This document shows positions 34,050 through 46,494 of a stretch of 64,000 bases of DNA, piece after piece. Below the pieces are notes generated by a model. It made no database searches. It was not told the origin of the DNA and saw only the letters and a list, made by a program, of their open reading frames with translations. Position 1 is the first letter of the stretch; every line of letters starts with the position of its first letter. This DNA is from Anaspis maculata (Eukaryota > Arthropoda > Insecta > Coleoptera > Scraptiidae): NCBI GenBank assembly GCA_949128115.1, contig OX421968.1, positions 51,167,423 through 51,231,422 of the forward strand, read 5' to 3'. Both the position numbers and the translations under genes were made by a program.

Positions 34050-34357
34050 TAACCTCGGCCTATTTCCGCAACGAGGCCTAACACCGACGCCGGTGAATGC
34101 TTTCCTGCAGTATACCGGAAATTCTCTTGAATCCCTGTGTGTTCCTACACAGGGTAGGGATTTTTAATGACCACCAACATCGCATGGCGTCGGCACCATC
34201 GTTCGTATTTCACGTGCTATGCGACTTGCATTTAGCAAGCATTCCAACTAAACCAAGTAGCTTGTTTTCGAGGCAAAAATCCGTCCTCGGCGGAGATCGA
34301 TCCCGCGACCTCTGGAGAGGTAGTCGAACGCGCTAACTACCACACCATAAGCTCCTC
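34050..34357 (-). mobile_element. tRNA-derived SINE (family A), copy 2, uninterrupted
   Basis: On the minus strand the element begins near 34357 with GAGCTTATGGTGTGGTAG, contains GCGCGTTCGACTACC and box B-like GGGATCGATCTCC, then GGACGGATTTTTGCCTCG, TTGCTAAATGCAAG, CGATGTTGGTGGTCATTAAA and CCTCGTTGCGGAAATAGGCC, and ends in an A-rich tail (T run at 34026-34034 on plus). It matches the copy at 8502-9196 in opposite orientation. A TSD is not evident. Confidence 0.82.
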
Positions 34358-35016
34358 AATATTAAAAACTTAAAAAGTATAATTTACTGGTTATTTTTCA
34401 AAGTTACTTACCTGTCGTTACGTTATTAAAAATCTCACCATGCTTTTGAGGCCTTTTATTTCAGGTACTTTTTATTTTGCTTGTAGTTACACCATAAATA
34501 ATTATTAATACTTCTTTGGCCAACCGGTTTCGCTGTTAAGCATCGTCAGGGTTGAGAAGTGACATTTTGTTATTTATAATTGTAATAATATATATATTTA
34601 TTTCAATTCGTATTTGGAATAAACTGCTGGACAACGAAGTTGTCGGTGGGTGTCGGAAAAATGATTCGACTTTGAAGACCAATAACTTCCGATTGTCGAA
34701 TGTGATTTCCATTTTGTTTATTGTGTTGATTAACCTAATGTTTCCGTTACTCTATCCTGTGAAAGTGAATGTTAAAAAAATTCATTTAACATTTCTACAG
34801 GGTGATACGTAAAATTCTGCAAAATTGCACCTACTTCATCGTACCCCCATTTGTCAAAACATTTTTGTTTCTGTATTTTAATACAGAAACCATGGAGTGT
34901 GGTGTATTATCTCGAAATGGTTTTGGATTCACCCAGATTGTAAATAATGGTAAATTGTCAACCACAGACCATTATTATCCAGAAAATCAATCATGATAAC
35001 GGTTGCTATGGAACTA
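34358..35016. other. Repeat-derived stretch with one CAGGGTG word
   Basis: ACAGGGTGATACG occurs at 34798 without a matching partner nearby. Sequence at about 34900-35010 mirrors 35385-35460, so it is the outer arm of the palindrome around 35017-35376. A plus-strand 86-codon frame at 34552-34812 is not recognised. Confidence 0.4.
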
Positions 35017-35376
35017 CAGGGTGAACTCTAAGGGAAAATTGACTTTGAGAAGGTATAGCTTGAGAACCGTAGTCGCACATGAGTGATTCAGATGTCAAAT
35101 TATAGAAAATGTGATAGACCTTCACTTTTTATATGAGTTCTAAAATTTTGTGACGAATTTTCCAAAAAAAATTCAAAAATATGTTTTTTTGGGAGCCATT
35201 TTTTTTAAATTATGGCCAGAACAGAAAAGATTCGAAGTGGAAAAGTGGATATTCTGAATAATGACCCCCAAATATCATCATAATAATGAGTTTCGAATGT
35301 ATCTGATATTCTTTAAATGCTATATTAGGTACCTTTATTGCTTTCTAAAGTCAGTTTGCTTTCACAGTTCACCCTG
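35017..35376. mobile_element. TA-flanked foldback element (360 bp)
   Basis: CAGGGTGAACT at 35017 and AGTTCACCCTG ending 35376 are perfect inverted repeats, and identity extends outward through AACTA on both sides, so TA flanks both ends. Outer sequences (34900-35010 and 35385-35460) are also inverted relatives, making a two-level palindrome. Confidence 0.85.
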
Positions 35377-35460
35377 TAGTTACACAAATAACATCACCAT
35401 GATCGATTTTCTAAATTTTTCTTATCTATGGTTAATGGCCAAGAGCTATTGATGGGTTAT

Positions 35461-38279
35461 TTGCCTACTACATGGCGGTGGTATCAATTTAACATGCTGA
35501 TTGAATGCCGAAAGTTGATGCTTCCGGAAGTTCTGAAAGCTCTAACTTGAAAACCGTAGATTGCACATGAATGACTGATATGTCAAATTGTAGAGATTGG
35601 AATGGGCTTTCCTCCGCATACACACATTTCAATCTTGAGTCAGTTGAATTCAAGTTATTGACGAAAAACTGTTTTTTGGGCGGCATCTTTTCAATATGGC
35701 GGCCAAAACGGCAAAGATACGAAGTGGAAAAGTTGAAATTCGGAAAGAGCACTTCAAGATCTATGATACTGCCAGGTTTCAAAAATATCGGATAACCTTA
35801 AAAAATGGGCGGAATTTAGCATGTCTTATAAATACAGTTTTGACAGTTTCACGAAATGACGTTTGTAAATTTAGGTATGAAATAAGAAGAAAATTTTTTT
35901 GTCTACAAAATGACGTTCCAGATGTTGAAATCCGTTGAAAAACAAACGAGTTACAGGCAGTTTTTTATTACCAGATGAAGCCCATTTTGGCGCCTCCACC
36001 ATATTTGCCTGCAGTAGATACGAATATTCCACCATGATTTTCATGGTCCTTGATCCCCCAGGAATCGACTTTGACATAACTCTATATATCTTCACGGAGC
36101 TGCACACGGCACGACCTATGCCCCCATACTAAATAGGCCGTCTCGTAAACTCGCAGAGGGAAGCTTTGACAATGACATCGAATGGATTTTGACGAACATC
36201 ATTGAAAAACGGTATGACGACAAAATTGTAAAATGCAGTACAAGATTTTAGTGTGATCTGTTTTTGTGAAACTGGTCAAAGTGTGCCGTGCCATTGAAGG
36301 AGACCATTATACATATAGCATTTTTCCTGTACCTTCCGAATCCGATGCTGTTTTGTTTTCTTTCGAAAGTCGATCGAAAAATGTGCTTTTCTGTCGAAGA
36401 AAGCCTTAATACTTTTTTCTCAAGAGTCCTAGAGTTTCAATCTAGTGATATACGATAATAATGATAATAATCTTTATTGATGTTTATACTTACAAAATAC
36501 AGAGTATGTTTACACACGTCACAAACAAGCAAACAATGTGAAAAAGCGCAATACATCAAATGTATCACAACAGAACATTACGAGACATGAATTCATCGTA
36601 TGTATAAAATGCATTTGCAATGAGAAATTCTTCAATTTCGGCCTTGTTATGAATTTAATTCCATATTAAGAAGCCTCAGCGGATGAGTGTTCCTGCTAAA
36701 TTTTGTCGGATTTCATTAAACAGTTGCAAAGATATGGCCCTTTAAAACTGAAGCCCAAACATGGTCAATTCACCTTTAATTGTTTGGTTTCACGTAGATA
36801 CCTGTTCTGGAAAGCCATAAAATTTCACTTTCCATTTCACTTGTATCCATCATGTGCTTTGTCTATACGAGCACAACAGTACTGATAATTTTTGCAGTTG
36901 TATTGCTGCATGCCTGTTTGTAGTGTAGGGGTACAAATCTACTTGATAAAAGCTCGTTGTTAGAGTTCAGGTAGTTCAGACACACGGAGCTTTTATTTGT
37001 TCGTTTCGCGCGCTTTAGCCGGGTTTCGAACCGGTGTTTGGCGTAGCGCCAGCGACGGGAGGCCTCTGTAAAACCGGGTCGCTTTCATATCGACTATGTA
37101 AAGCTCGCCAAGCTTTCAAGAATGGGCTTTTGTCCGCTAGAGCGGTGCTGATGTTCACGGAGTGTAAAGCGCGCGGCTTTGGAGCGGAACATTATTATGG
37201 AAGGCTTGCCATAGCCGTAAATAAAGCGAAAGAGTAATTGATTTTGTGATTGTAATTTTTCTTGGGAAGCTTAGCAAAATATCAAGCTCAAATGTCGCGT
37301 GCCTTTTCAATTACCTACCAGAATCTTTATCAAATGGGCGGTCCCGGTTACAGCTTATTGCACAAAAGACCGCCGCTGCCGCCAGGCGCTTCGCAATTTC
37401 TGAAATATTAGTTTTACGGTAATGGAGATAGCGACATATTAGCTACAGATATAGGAAGTCATATTTTAAACAGAAAAATAGCTATATTGCGCTAATTTGA
37501 TGCTGATTTATAAGTCGAAATTTGTTCTATTTTCCAACTACGGATTTTTCGATAATGGGAAAAGGTCGTCTCTAGTTACGTCGCGTTGCTGCTGTTGTTA
37601 CGGCCTGTTTCTGTTGTTTTGGCCACGGTTTTGTTTCTACCCCCCAACATTGCTCTTATTACTTCACCATTCGAAACATCCGTTTTTGATTTTATCATAA
37701 CAAATATGGAATTCATGCCAGTGGTAATTTTGGCCATCGCACAATTCAGGGGCCGAACCCTATCGACAAGTGTTCAATTTGGAAAGCACTTTCAGGATTT
37801 CACAATAATAAAGTATAATTATATCTTTAACCCCTGCTCAAATATTCATGAAGCCAGGCCAGGGGCTATCAACTCATAGGTTTCGTAATGTTCGAGTACA
37901 AAGTACAAGTAGATACAGTTCATTTGCTATGAACGATGGAAAAGGAAAAAACTGAGCATATTTTTATATAAAATAACCAATTTTAATGTTTGTGCTTTTC
38001 AGCTCAGGAGTCTTAAGTGCAAATGGGTTTGATTTGGTTCCCACTGAATTCAGTTTTTTGTTTTCACTGAGAGAATTCTTCTATTGGAAAAAAATGATGT
38101 AGAAAACAAGTTTAGGGACAGTTGCAAAATTTGGTGTGACACGGGGTTTTTCTTGTACGCGTCAAAACCGCACCTCCGACCTAAGGAAAGTGGGCACTAC
38201 CCCCGGGGTTGCTTCTAGCTGGAGCCCGCACTTGATAACTCGATATAGTACTTGTATAGCGTACGACGGAAAATGCTGA
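35461..38279. other. Unassigned stretch with ATGGCGGC motifs
   Basis: At 35690-35710 TCAATATGGCGGCCAAAACG resembles the unit of the 57-kb tandem array, suggesting a single diverged unit here. The rest shows no recognisable ORF or RNA gene. At 37019-37031 the minus strand reads GGTTCGAAACC, which fits a box B, but no convincing box A or tRNA fold accompanies it. Confidence 0.3.
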
Positions 38280-41200
38280 AGAACCAGTTACATGTTGTAA
38301 AGAAAAATGGTGAAAATCTGATCACGGGATAAAAAGGTGGAAATTTGCAGTTTTTCCAGATAAGAAAACTCGAGATCAGTTAGTTCGAATCTGAAAATTT
38401 CCCTCCCAAAAATTAAGTCAATCTTTTCTCCAACTATGGCTCGCAGCAAGTATCCTCGCACTCAAAATCCTGCAGTGCGATTCATGGCGATTTTGTTGAT
38501 GTTATAGAGGATTCAATTCTGCACATATAATCAAATTTTTAAAGATGAGTTGTTATCTCTTCGAAAGTTTGAGCTGTTTTCATTGAAAGGTGCATGCTGT
38601 AGTGTTCTGGTCAGTAGTAGACGACGCGCCGAGCCGGCTCAAGTTCAAATCGATTTTTTGAACTCGAGAATCAAAATTATACATTGAGTGGATGATTTTC
38701 GTGAAGAATACACTTCAATCCAGTGACCCCTGAAAATTTTTGGAAAATGAATACCTCTAACAGTGAAAAAAAAATTCTCCAAAATTGTCAAAGAAAAAAC
38801 AAGTTTTTTCAAGTCAACTTGTTCAAACTTGTTTTCATCCAAATTTACACATTGGATTCGAGTTCAGGAGATTGAATTTAGTCGGAAAAGATACCAAACT
38901 TGTCGTGATCGGTTCTCCATGGCCAGAAAAACAAAATGGACCACCTAGCAGAGCTTCGCCCCCCCACGACCCCCCTTCAACAGTAATCGACACTTTTTGT
39001 GCCAAAATGGTATCAGCTGGATATGATGTGTCGAATCATAACGTATTTGCTTCCAATTGATTGACGGGCTTCATCCCCTCCATTCTAAGTTACAATTTTT
39101 TACCCCCCCTCCAATAACTCAAAACCCCCGGGTGCGATTTTTGGCGATTTTGGATATGTTGTAGAGCACTCAATTCTGAATGGAATATCAAATTTTCACG
39201 ACGTCCATATTTATTCCGAGGTGGAAATCTATCTTTCTTGTACTATATACTGCCGTGCTAAGCCTAAAGCGCGTATCTACACTTTGATAAATTTGATACA
39301 CTGCATTTTCATGCTCATATTTTAGGGGCCATGATGTTCGCGATCATATGGTTATGATTATACATGGATAGCGCAATAATTAGAGTTCTCAAATAACTGC
39401 TTTATTCATATTATACTATAACATAACGGCATAAAAACTTGGCATAAAACTGCAGTGTATCAATTTTATCAAAATGTAGATACGCGCATTAGGGTTAGCA
39501 CGGCAGTATAGGGTCCTGCACCAAACGCGGGGTATTCCTGGTCAAAGCCAGGGTGAGCGGCCGTCTCTGGTAGTAATGGCCAGGAAAAAGGCGTTTTTGT
39601 GTAGAGGCATGCGGGCAGTGTTTGATGATTATGATTTCTCATACGTATCGTAAGAAATTTCCCATCTTTCTTCTTTAATATTGAAGAATAATTATTCAAA
39701 GATGTTGAAAAATAAAATAGTTATCGACATTTCAAAACTTCTATCTGAAAATCCTACAGTAACAATTCTGATGGATCAAGTGAATTTGAAGATAGGCAGG
39801 CTGTGATTGATTATTGAAAGCAAGTGACAACTAGCGAAAAAAATGAAGATGCGTGGACACCAAAGGTAACAATGTATTTCTGTTATACAGGTGTCTCATA
39901 ATTAGGCATATACTTACCCTGGGTTGCACCAAAAAAATAATACGCAACTGACGCTAATACGAGATTAAATGAATTTCATTCTGGACAATCCTAGCAGGTT
40001 GACAATGAGAAATGCATAAAATCTTTAGCTAGTCAATCATTGTATCATTCTCTTCTGTGAAACCAAAATTTCTATTATTTACCAAAGAGTACTGACCAAA
40101 ATATAATTTCAGTAATCTCGTATTCTATTATTAATTGAGCGTTGGTGCAACCCAGGGTAAGCCGGCCAATTCCATTACCAAAAATTGGAAATATGAGACG
40201 TCCCTTTCGGTGGGAAGTTGGAATTTGAGAAAACGATTCAAGAATTAAGATATTTCTCTCAATAAATGCTTCATTTTCAGCTCCATCATTTGAGTCCGGT
40301 CTCGATAAGCCCGGCCGGTTATTCATTTTTGAGCAGAAAACTCTCGGAAAACTAACAGAATTTTGAGAGAAATTCCTGGAAAATGTTCAAGAGTCACTTA
40401 CTTTTTGTTTGAAAAAAATTGGTGAGATTCTGCTCACAAGCTGAAAAGTTGGAAATTTGCTGTTTTTCACAAGAAACTAAATTTGAGTAAGTGGAAAGAA
40501 AAGCGACTGAGGCAATCAGACGCATTGGTGCATGGATGAAGATGAACGCTATAAAACTGGTAGCACAGAAAGATTGAAAATAATTTACAGGATCTTATTG
40601 TGAAAATGGGTTATTGAGGCTTCATTTCAAGCTCCATCATTCAAGTCCGGTCTCGATAACCCATCAGGCCGATTTTACATTTCAACTGGAAAATTTCTGG
40701 AAATTGGGAAACAATTGTTGGAAAATGTTCAGGAACCAGTTACCTCTTGTTTAAAAAAATCGTGGAAATCTGTTTACTGCATAAAAAGTTGGGAAATTTG
40801 CAGTTTTTCCAGAGAGGAAAACTTGAAAACCGTGGGTCCGATTTCGAAAAAGTTTCCTCCGAAAATCAATGAAATCTTTCCTCCAACGTTCATTCCCAGC
40901 ATGTCTGCACCTATTTAAAATAGATATTTCGGAGGGCTCACCGCATGTCGAAATTTGCACTGCAGTTTTTCCAAACTCACAGGATGTGCAAATTTCATTA
41001 AAAAAAAAAAATTACCGTCGGAAAACCCGAACCGTGTCGATTTAGAAAATGAGTCCACACGACGCTGAATATAACCTACTTCCGATGTTAGTTATAATTA
41101 TTTGAAAAAAGTCGATCCCCGTACAGGAACGAGTTTTTGAGTGGAGTCCTGCATCAAAAGCGAGTCGTCCTGGTCAAAACACGGGTGAGAGGCCATCTCG

Positions 41201-41280
41201 AGTGGCAACGGCCAGGAGAAATTTTGAAGATTCATAACGTCTGACTGGAAAATGAAGGAAAACTGCAACTGCAGCCTCAA
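38280..41280. repeat. Inverted multi-kilobase copy of the 1.8-3.5 kb repeat
   Basis: The reverse complement of 1.9-3.5 kb can be followed here in blocks: GATCACGGGATAAAAAGG with CAGTTTTTCCAG (38318-38360), two further variants at about 40370-40560 and 40725-40915, the CACACGACGC block near 41055, one inverted 222-bp unit at about 39500-39740 and its flank with GTGTCTCATAATTAGGCATA at 39892. A diverged unit lies at 41100-41240. The block order is partly rearranged, with the same cassette appearing three times. Confidence 0.7.
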
Positions 41281-41589
41281 GTATCATTTACATAGACCTT
41301 AACCGTAACAGTAACAGCAACAGGAACTTTAGTGTAGAAGTTTAGACCTGTATAAGTGTATATTCATCCGTGAGGCCGAGAACATAACGAAAACAGGTTG
41401 TCGGCGCCTGAACCGGAAATCAGCAACCTACCTTCGTTGCGTTCTCGGCCTCACTGATAAAATGTACAGAACCAAAGGTCTATGTAAATGATACTTATTG
41501 CCATGTTGGCACAGTTTTTTGAGGGGTCGCTCGACTACAACTAATCTTATGTGAAGGACACAGTTTATCAATGAAGTTGTGGATTCTGG

Positions 41590-42330
41590 TGGGTCAAGTT
41601 GACTTTATTCGACGGAGAAAATGACGAAGATGTTAAGAACAAAATATATCGGAGTATGATGGTGCTTGAAAAGTACTTTTTGGATAATAGTCTGAGGTTG
41701 AATATTGACAAAACACAGGTTGTACGATTTGGTTATAAGAAGAAGAATAATTCACTGTCCCTTAAACTTAACAATGTAGAATTTGAATCGATTAGCAACC
41801 TGATGTTTTTGGGACTCAAAATAGACCACAGGTTAGACTGGCACGCACATGTAGATTTCTTAATGAAGAAACTCAACAGGTACTGCTACGCTTTGAGCCT
41901 TCTTACCACTTAAGTAAATAAAGAAACCGCTTTTACAACATATCATGCATACGTAGAATCGACACTGAGGTATGGAATAATTTTTTGGATGGGCTCATCC
42001 GACTCCAGCAGAGCTTTTATACTGCAGAAAAAATGTCTGAGAAGGATTCTAAATCTAAGAAATTTTGAAAGTTGTAGACAACATTTTATTGCTTGTAAAG
42101 TACTTACTTTGACATGTCTTTATATATACGAGGCAGTCGTTTTTGTATTAAAGAACAAAGATCTTTTCAATGATGCCCATACGAGAAACCACAAACATGA
42201 CACTCGCAACAGGAAGGATCTTCTTGGTGAGAGGTGCAACTATGTATACATATAAAAGAACGTTCGATTCCAATTAATAAAAACATACAATAAGCTTCCG
42301 GTGGCTTTCAGGGAGTTGCTTTGCTGACAA
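41590..42330 (+). pseudogene. Non-LTR retrotransposon reverse transcriptase, C-terminal part
   Basis: The frame contains LEKYFLDNSLRLNIDKTQVV, the thumb-proximal W/F..N.L.LN..KT motif of jockey-type LINE reverse transcriptases, then MFLGLKIDHRLDWHAHVDFL (the LG...D..L.W..H motif), YHAYVESTLRYGIIFW, and FILQKKCLRRIL (the QK..lR.i motif). The catalytic YADD itself lies just before the preserved start and is not visible, so the copy is 5' truncated, as LINE insertions usually are. Two in-frame TAA codons (41911-41913 and 42253-42255) interrupt a single frame that otherwise stays open to about 42330. The element's 3' end is not defined. Confidence 0.85.
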
Positions 42331-42512
42331 CGATGTGACGAGATGGTGATCGTTGTGACGAAACTTGACTTGAGCTGCCTTTGGCCTATTCCATTTCCTT
42401 GGATACCAAAGCTGTAAGCTTTGTTATATTAGCCTGACAAAAATTTTATGGGTATCTACGTCAAACTGACAGTCGCACGATGTTACTGATATCGGTATAT
42501 CCCCTTTTGGGT

Positions 42513-42758
42513 CTATTTGTGAGGTATACGTAGGTACGTAGTGTCGTTTGGAGCTTTGATAAGCCTCTTGTGTTTCTTCAAGCCTCGTTGTAGCTCCAGT
42601 ATCATTTGTCGTGTGCGACTCTCCTGTGTGGTTTGGTACCAGGACCCCATGGTGTCTTCCAGTCTTCCCGTCATCTGATGCCTTGATGGGGCCCCTATTT
42701 TCTTCGTTTTGTAGCTTTCAAATATTTTTTGTATGTCTCTTGAGTTTGCTTTTGCCAT
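42513..42758 (-). other. Unrecognised 81-codon ORF
   Basis: Starts at an ATG (MAKANSRDIQKIFESYK) and is rich in charged and polar residues (GRLEDTMGSWYQTTQES, LQRGLKKHKRLIK). Its composition looks more protein-like than most frames in this window, and it lies about 180 bp beyond the LINE fragment in opposite orientation. I do not recognise a family and there is no other support for expression. Confidence 0.2.
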
Positions 42759-43024
42759 GTGAGGCTAAAGCAGATGCATACCATTTCTGTCGGCAGCGAC
42801 CAAGAAACAGTTGAGGTGTAGATAATCTGAAGCTTCATGCAGGTGCAATATTCTTTTCTGTAACCTGACCTACAATAGGTTCCAGGAGAAGTTCGACATT
42901 TTCAACTGCAGTGCGGCTGATATCAGACGAGTTTTTGATCGAGGTGCAATCGACTGCATTGTTCTTTGTCTGTAGGTTCCGCGGTCACGCGATTACTGGC
43001 CTTGATAGTCTGTTGCGTGCCTTT

Positions 43025-43090
43025 ATACTAATAATAATAATAATAATGATAATATATTATTATTATTATTATTATAATTATTATTAAAGA
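43025..43090. repeat. TAA/TTA trinucleotide microsatellite
   Basis: (TAA)n-like sequence followed by ATTATT repeats, forming an imperfect palindrome of trinucleotides (about 65 bp). Such tracts often mark LINE or SINE tails, but no element body could be tied to this one. Confidence 0.85.
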
Positions 43091-44610
43091 AAGCAGCCAT
43101 AGGCAATAAGCTTCGTTTTCAGTTTACTTGTCCATCTGAACTCGGGACACTCGTGAATCGAAAACTCCTTGCATGTTCCTGTTAAGAGTTTTAATTTATA
43201 TTCCCATAATGCATCATCACTCTTGATAATGACCTTGTTCTGAACTAGCCCTGTATGCACGAAAAAGCTTTTAGAGAAACTTAGATATGCACGTTATTTT
43301 TCATTAAAAGCTCTCATCATAGTATGAGTTCATAGCGGGAAGATGGGGATTACTGATCACCTAAGAATTGCCTGGGCTATGCTGCTCAGTACCTCTAAGA
43401 GCATAATTTTTTACAGGGTGATTCAGCACAGGATGGAAAAAATCTAAACCTTTAAAAATACAACAGGTGACTAAAGAATTCCTAAAGTATATCCATTAAG
43501 TCTCTTCAAGAATTATTAAACTTCATTGCCTGTTGCATCGTAGATTCGTAGGTATACTTGAGAGGTTTCTGATGCCACTAAAAAAGTGTATTACTAGAAT
43601 ACACGTTTCTTCTGGTGCCTTCATCGGAAAATTTGGAAGTCAAATAGCATTGCTCATACAATTGTTTTTAAGGAAACGGCGCGCCAAATTTGAATTTTTT
43701 TAAAGGTAGCAATAGTGTATTCCACGAATCGACTATTTTAGTAGCAACAGAAACCGGTTAATAATAATACTTACAGATTACAGAAAGTCGCAAAAGAATG
43801 TCCTATGAATTTTTTCTGCGATCATGTTGAGCTCTAGAATTCTTTCATGTATGTTGCCGTGTGTTTTTGTGTGGTTTGTTTCCGTGTGTAAGTGGGTTTT
43901 TCTGGGGGTTTTAATGGATAGTTGGGTGTACCTCCGCACATATTAGGCGTCTGTTTAATTATAAGTGAAGGTGCAGTACGTACGTTTTAATCAATTATGA
44001 CGTAGCATGACAGGGAAGCGCGTGCTAATAAAAGCGACGGGATTGGGGCGGCTAGCTATAGGGAGCGGTATGCGGGAGTCCACGAGCGTTGGTCCCGCGG
44101 GCCTGAAAGCTATTAAATATGCAACCGAACTAGCGAACAAACACTCAGCACAAGCAAAAACAAAGTCACTGCATTTTTTATGTTTTTTTTGACACAGAGA
44201 ACTTTTTAAAAACATGTACTTTTATACTACTTTACTACTTATCAGCATGCATATAGGTACTACCTGCACTGCACTCAAGTTGAAAAATGCAATATCTTTC
44301 CGCATATAATTTTCACCAGAAATTAATAATTCCACCGTCCGCAACGGAAATGAGTTGCATTTGTATCCACTGGCACGGAATCCTTTCGATATATAGCGAG
44401 GCGAAGCAGCGACTAGACACTAACCGTTAAATATAACTGCAATCAGTCTGGGATTTATTGTTCGATATTTTTCGTATACTAATAAGTCGCGGTTGAAAAA
44501 TTGCGTTTTACTGTCATTTTCTGGATTTTTTCACAAACTGTACAGTACAGTACTGTACTGTCCTGTACTGGCATGCCGCAGTCATTCGATGCTCTTTATC
44601 TTCAAGCATC
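43091..44610. other. Unassigned stretch
   Basis: An ACAGGGTGATTCAGC word occurs at 43415 with no partner found. The segment 43990-44130 is GC-richer, with open frames on both strands (61 and 74 codons) that shadow each other. Nothing recognisable. Confidence 0.3.
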
Positions 44611-44621
44611 AAGAGCCAGGA

Positions 44622-44844
44622 ATCCCGGCGGTAGCTCGGTGGGCTCCGTCTCTCGCTTCCAAACCCAGAGGTCCGGAGTTCAAATCCCGCTGGGGCAGGT
44701 GGCTTTTCTCTATGCGCTCTAAAGTACTTTGGCGTGTACCAACCGAGCGGTCACGTCAAGGGAAAAAGGGTGAAACGGAGGAAGTCACCACAAGGGCGCT
44801 AATGAGCTAGTACTCGATGCGCCCATAAACACTCAATAAAAATA
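44622..44844 (+). mobile_element. tRNA-derived SINE (family C) with 11-bp TSD
   Basis: The head contains box A-like GGTAGCTCGGTGGGCTC and box B GGAGTTCAAATCCC within the first 80 bp. The body includes AGGGAAAAAGGGTGAAACGG, a block shared with SINE family B, and the element ends ACTCAATAAAAAT. The flanks are the perfect direct repeat AAGAGCCAGGA at 44611-44621 and 44845-44855. Length is about 223 bp; a short A-rich tail replaces a long poly(A). Confidence 0.92.
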
Positions 44845-44855
44845 AAGAGCCAGGA

Positions 44856-45999
44856 TTACATCAGGATTATGATTGGGCAGCAAGCGGAAGTTGAACTCAG
44901 GAACTGCCAAAGGACGCCGTGTATGCGTGCGGGCGGTGTGGCTGGTTTCTTCAACACGCCATCACCATCTTCATATCGATACAAATAAAATTTTAAGCTA
45001 GATATGTATAACGTATGGTTCGAGAGTTTTGGGAAATTGTTTGAAAGCTAAAAACTTGTTCTGAACAGTCTTCATTTTCTAACTTGATATTGCAAAAATT
45101 AACATCATATATATTACAACTATTATTTACCATTATCTTCGATGGATCTCAATTTTCTTCTGCCATGTTTCATAATTCTCTGGACAACAGCAGGATCAAT
45201 GTCTCCAATGTGAAATGCTCTAATGACTTTGAAAAATACGACGCCGTAATTGATCTTTATTTGCAGCTTCCCATCCCTTGTCGTATACTATTCTGCTCAA
45301 TAGTCACCAGAAATCTTATATTGGTTGAGCTTGCGGTACATTGGGCTTAGAGAAAAAAATTGATCCTGTTTCTGTCTAGAGAATGATCGAATATGCCAGA
45401 AGAAAACTGAGAGCCATCAAAGATAATGGCCCAGCTTCAGTCTTCAATTGGTTGAATATGAATTTAGTATTATTATAGATGTTAGTTTTTGCAATATTAA
45501 GTTACAAAATTAAAACTATCAAAAAAAAGTTATTAGCTGTAAAAAAAATTCCGAAAACTTTCGGACCATACGTTCGTTATACATCACTTCGTAAGTGCTC
45601 TATAGACAGCCGCAATATTTCTGCATCACGCTCCATATCATCTAGACGGAACATGTTTTCTTTTCCGCCAATTTCGCATTTTCTCAGGTGTTTCACTCAA
45701 TTTCCCAACTATTTTCTCTACATTTGAAAACAATATTTCGATGGAAATTTTGCATATTGCTCACACCCAGGCCATATATTGTGGCATCTAATTTCAAGTC
45801 GGGCGGAGTAATACAGCGGCACCACGCAAATATTATTCACGAGCTTTTAAGACACATTCCCAAACACATTGTTTCAATATGTAGCGCCAACATCGCCAGT
45901 TTATGCCTTACATGAGCATGTTGCAACGCTATATCCAGTTACCAGTGGCCCATATTCAAATCCATCACTAATTTACAGCTACAGCTTCATATTATTATA
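44856..45999. other. Unassigned stretch
   Basis: AT-rich, no recognisable ORF, no obvious repeat. Confidence 0.3.
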
Positions 46000-46494
46000 C
46001 AAGGTGGTTCAGATTTAACATTGAATATTTTGACAAGATATTCTCTTATGATTATATGCCCCCTCACTCCCTTACTAAGAAAAATACAGGGTGTCAAAAT
46101 CCATTTTTGTTGTTTTTTGAACGTCAATAACTCACGGACGTTTCAATTAAATTCGCTGTAATTTAGCCTAGATTTGTTCGCGAGCACTGTCTACCTACGT
46201 GCGTCAAGTTTTACTAAAATTAAACCAGTGACATCAGAGTTACCGGGACTGTTAAAAAATGAAACTCAATAGGCAGGTATACAGTGTCTGCAAACTAACC
46301 TAGGCTGAATTAAGGCGAACTTCGTTCAACCGTTCATGGGTTAATAATGTTCAAAAAACTAGAAAATTAAGCTTTGTACCTATTTTTATCAGAAAGTGAG
46401 TGAGGGGCATAGGACATAGTCATATATTTTCCGAACCAGAACGACGAAGAGAATATCTTGTCAAAATGTTCGATTGTTGATCTGAAACACCCTG
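46000..46494. mobile_element. TA-flanked foldback element (495 bp)
   Basis: Ends CAAGGTGGTTCAGAT (46000) and ATCTGAAACACCCTG (46494) are inverted repeats with a few mismatches that continue inward through TTTTGACAAGATATTCTCTT and its complement. Both ends abut TA. An internal ACAGGGTGTCAAAATCC word at 46085 suggests a second level. No coding capacity. Confidence 0.82.

Noticed and set aside
37019..37031. Box B-like GGTTCGAAACC on the minus strand
   Set aside because: It is part of a quasi-palindrome CCGGGTTTCGAACCGG; no box A at the right distance and no cloverleaf.
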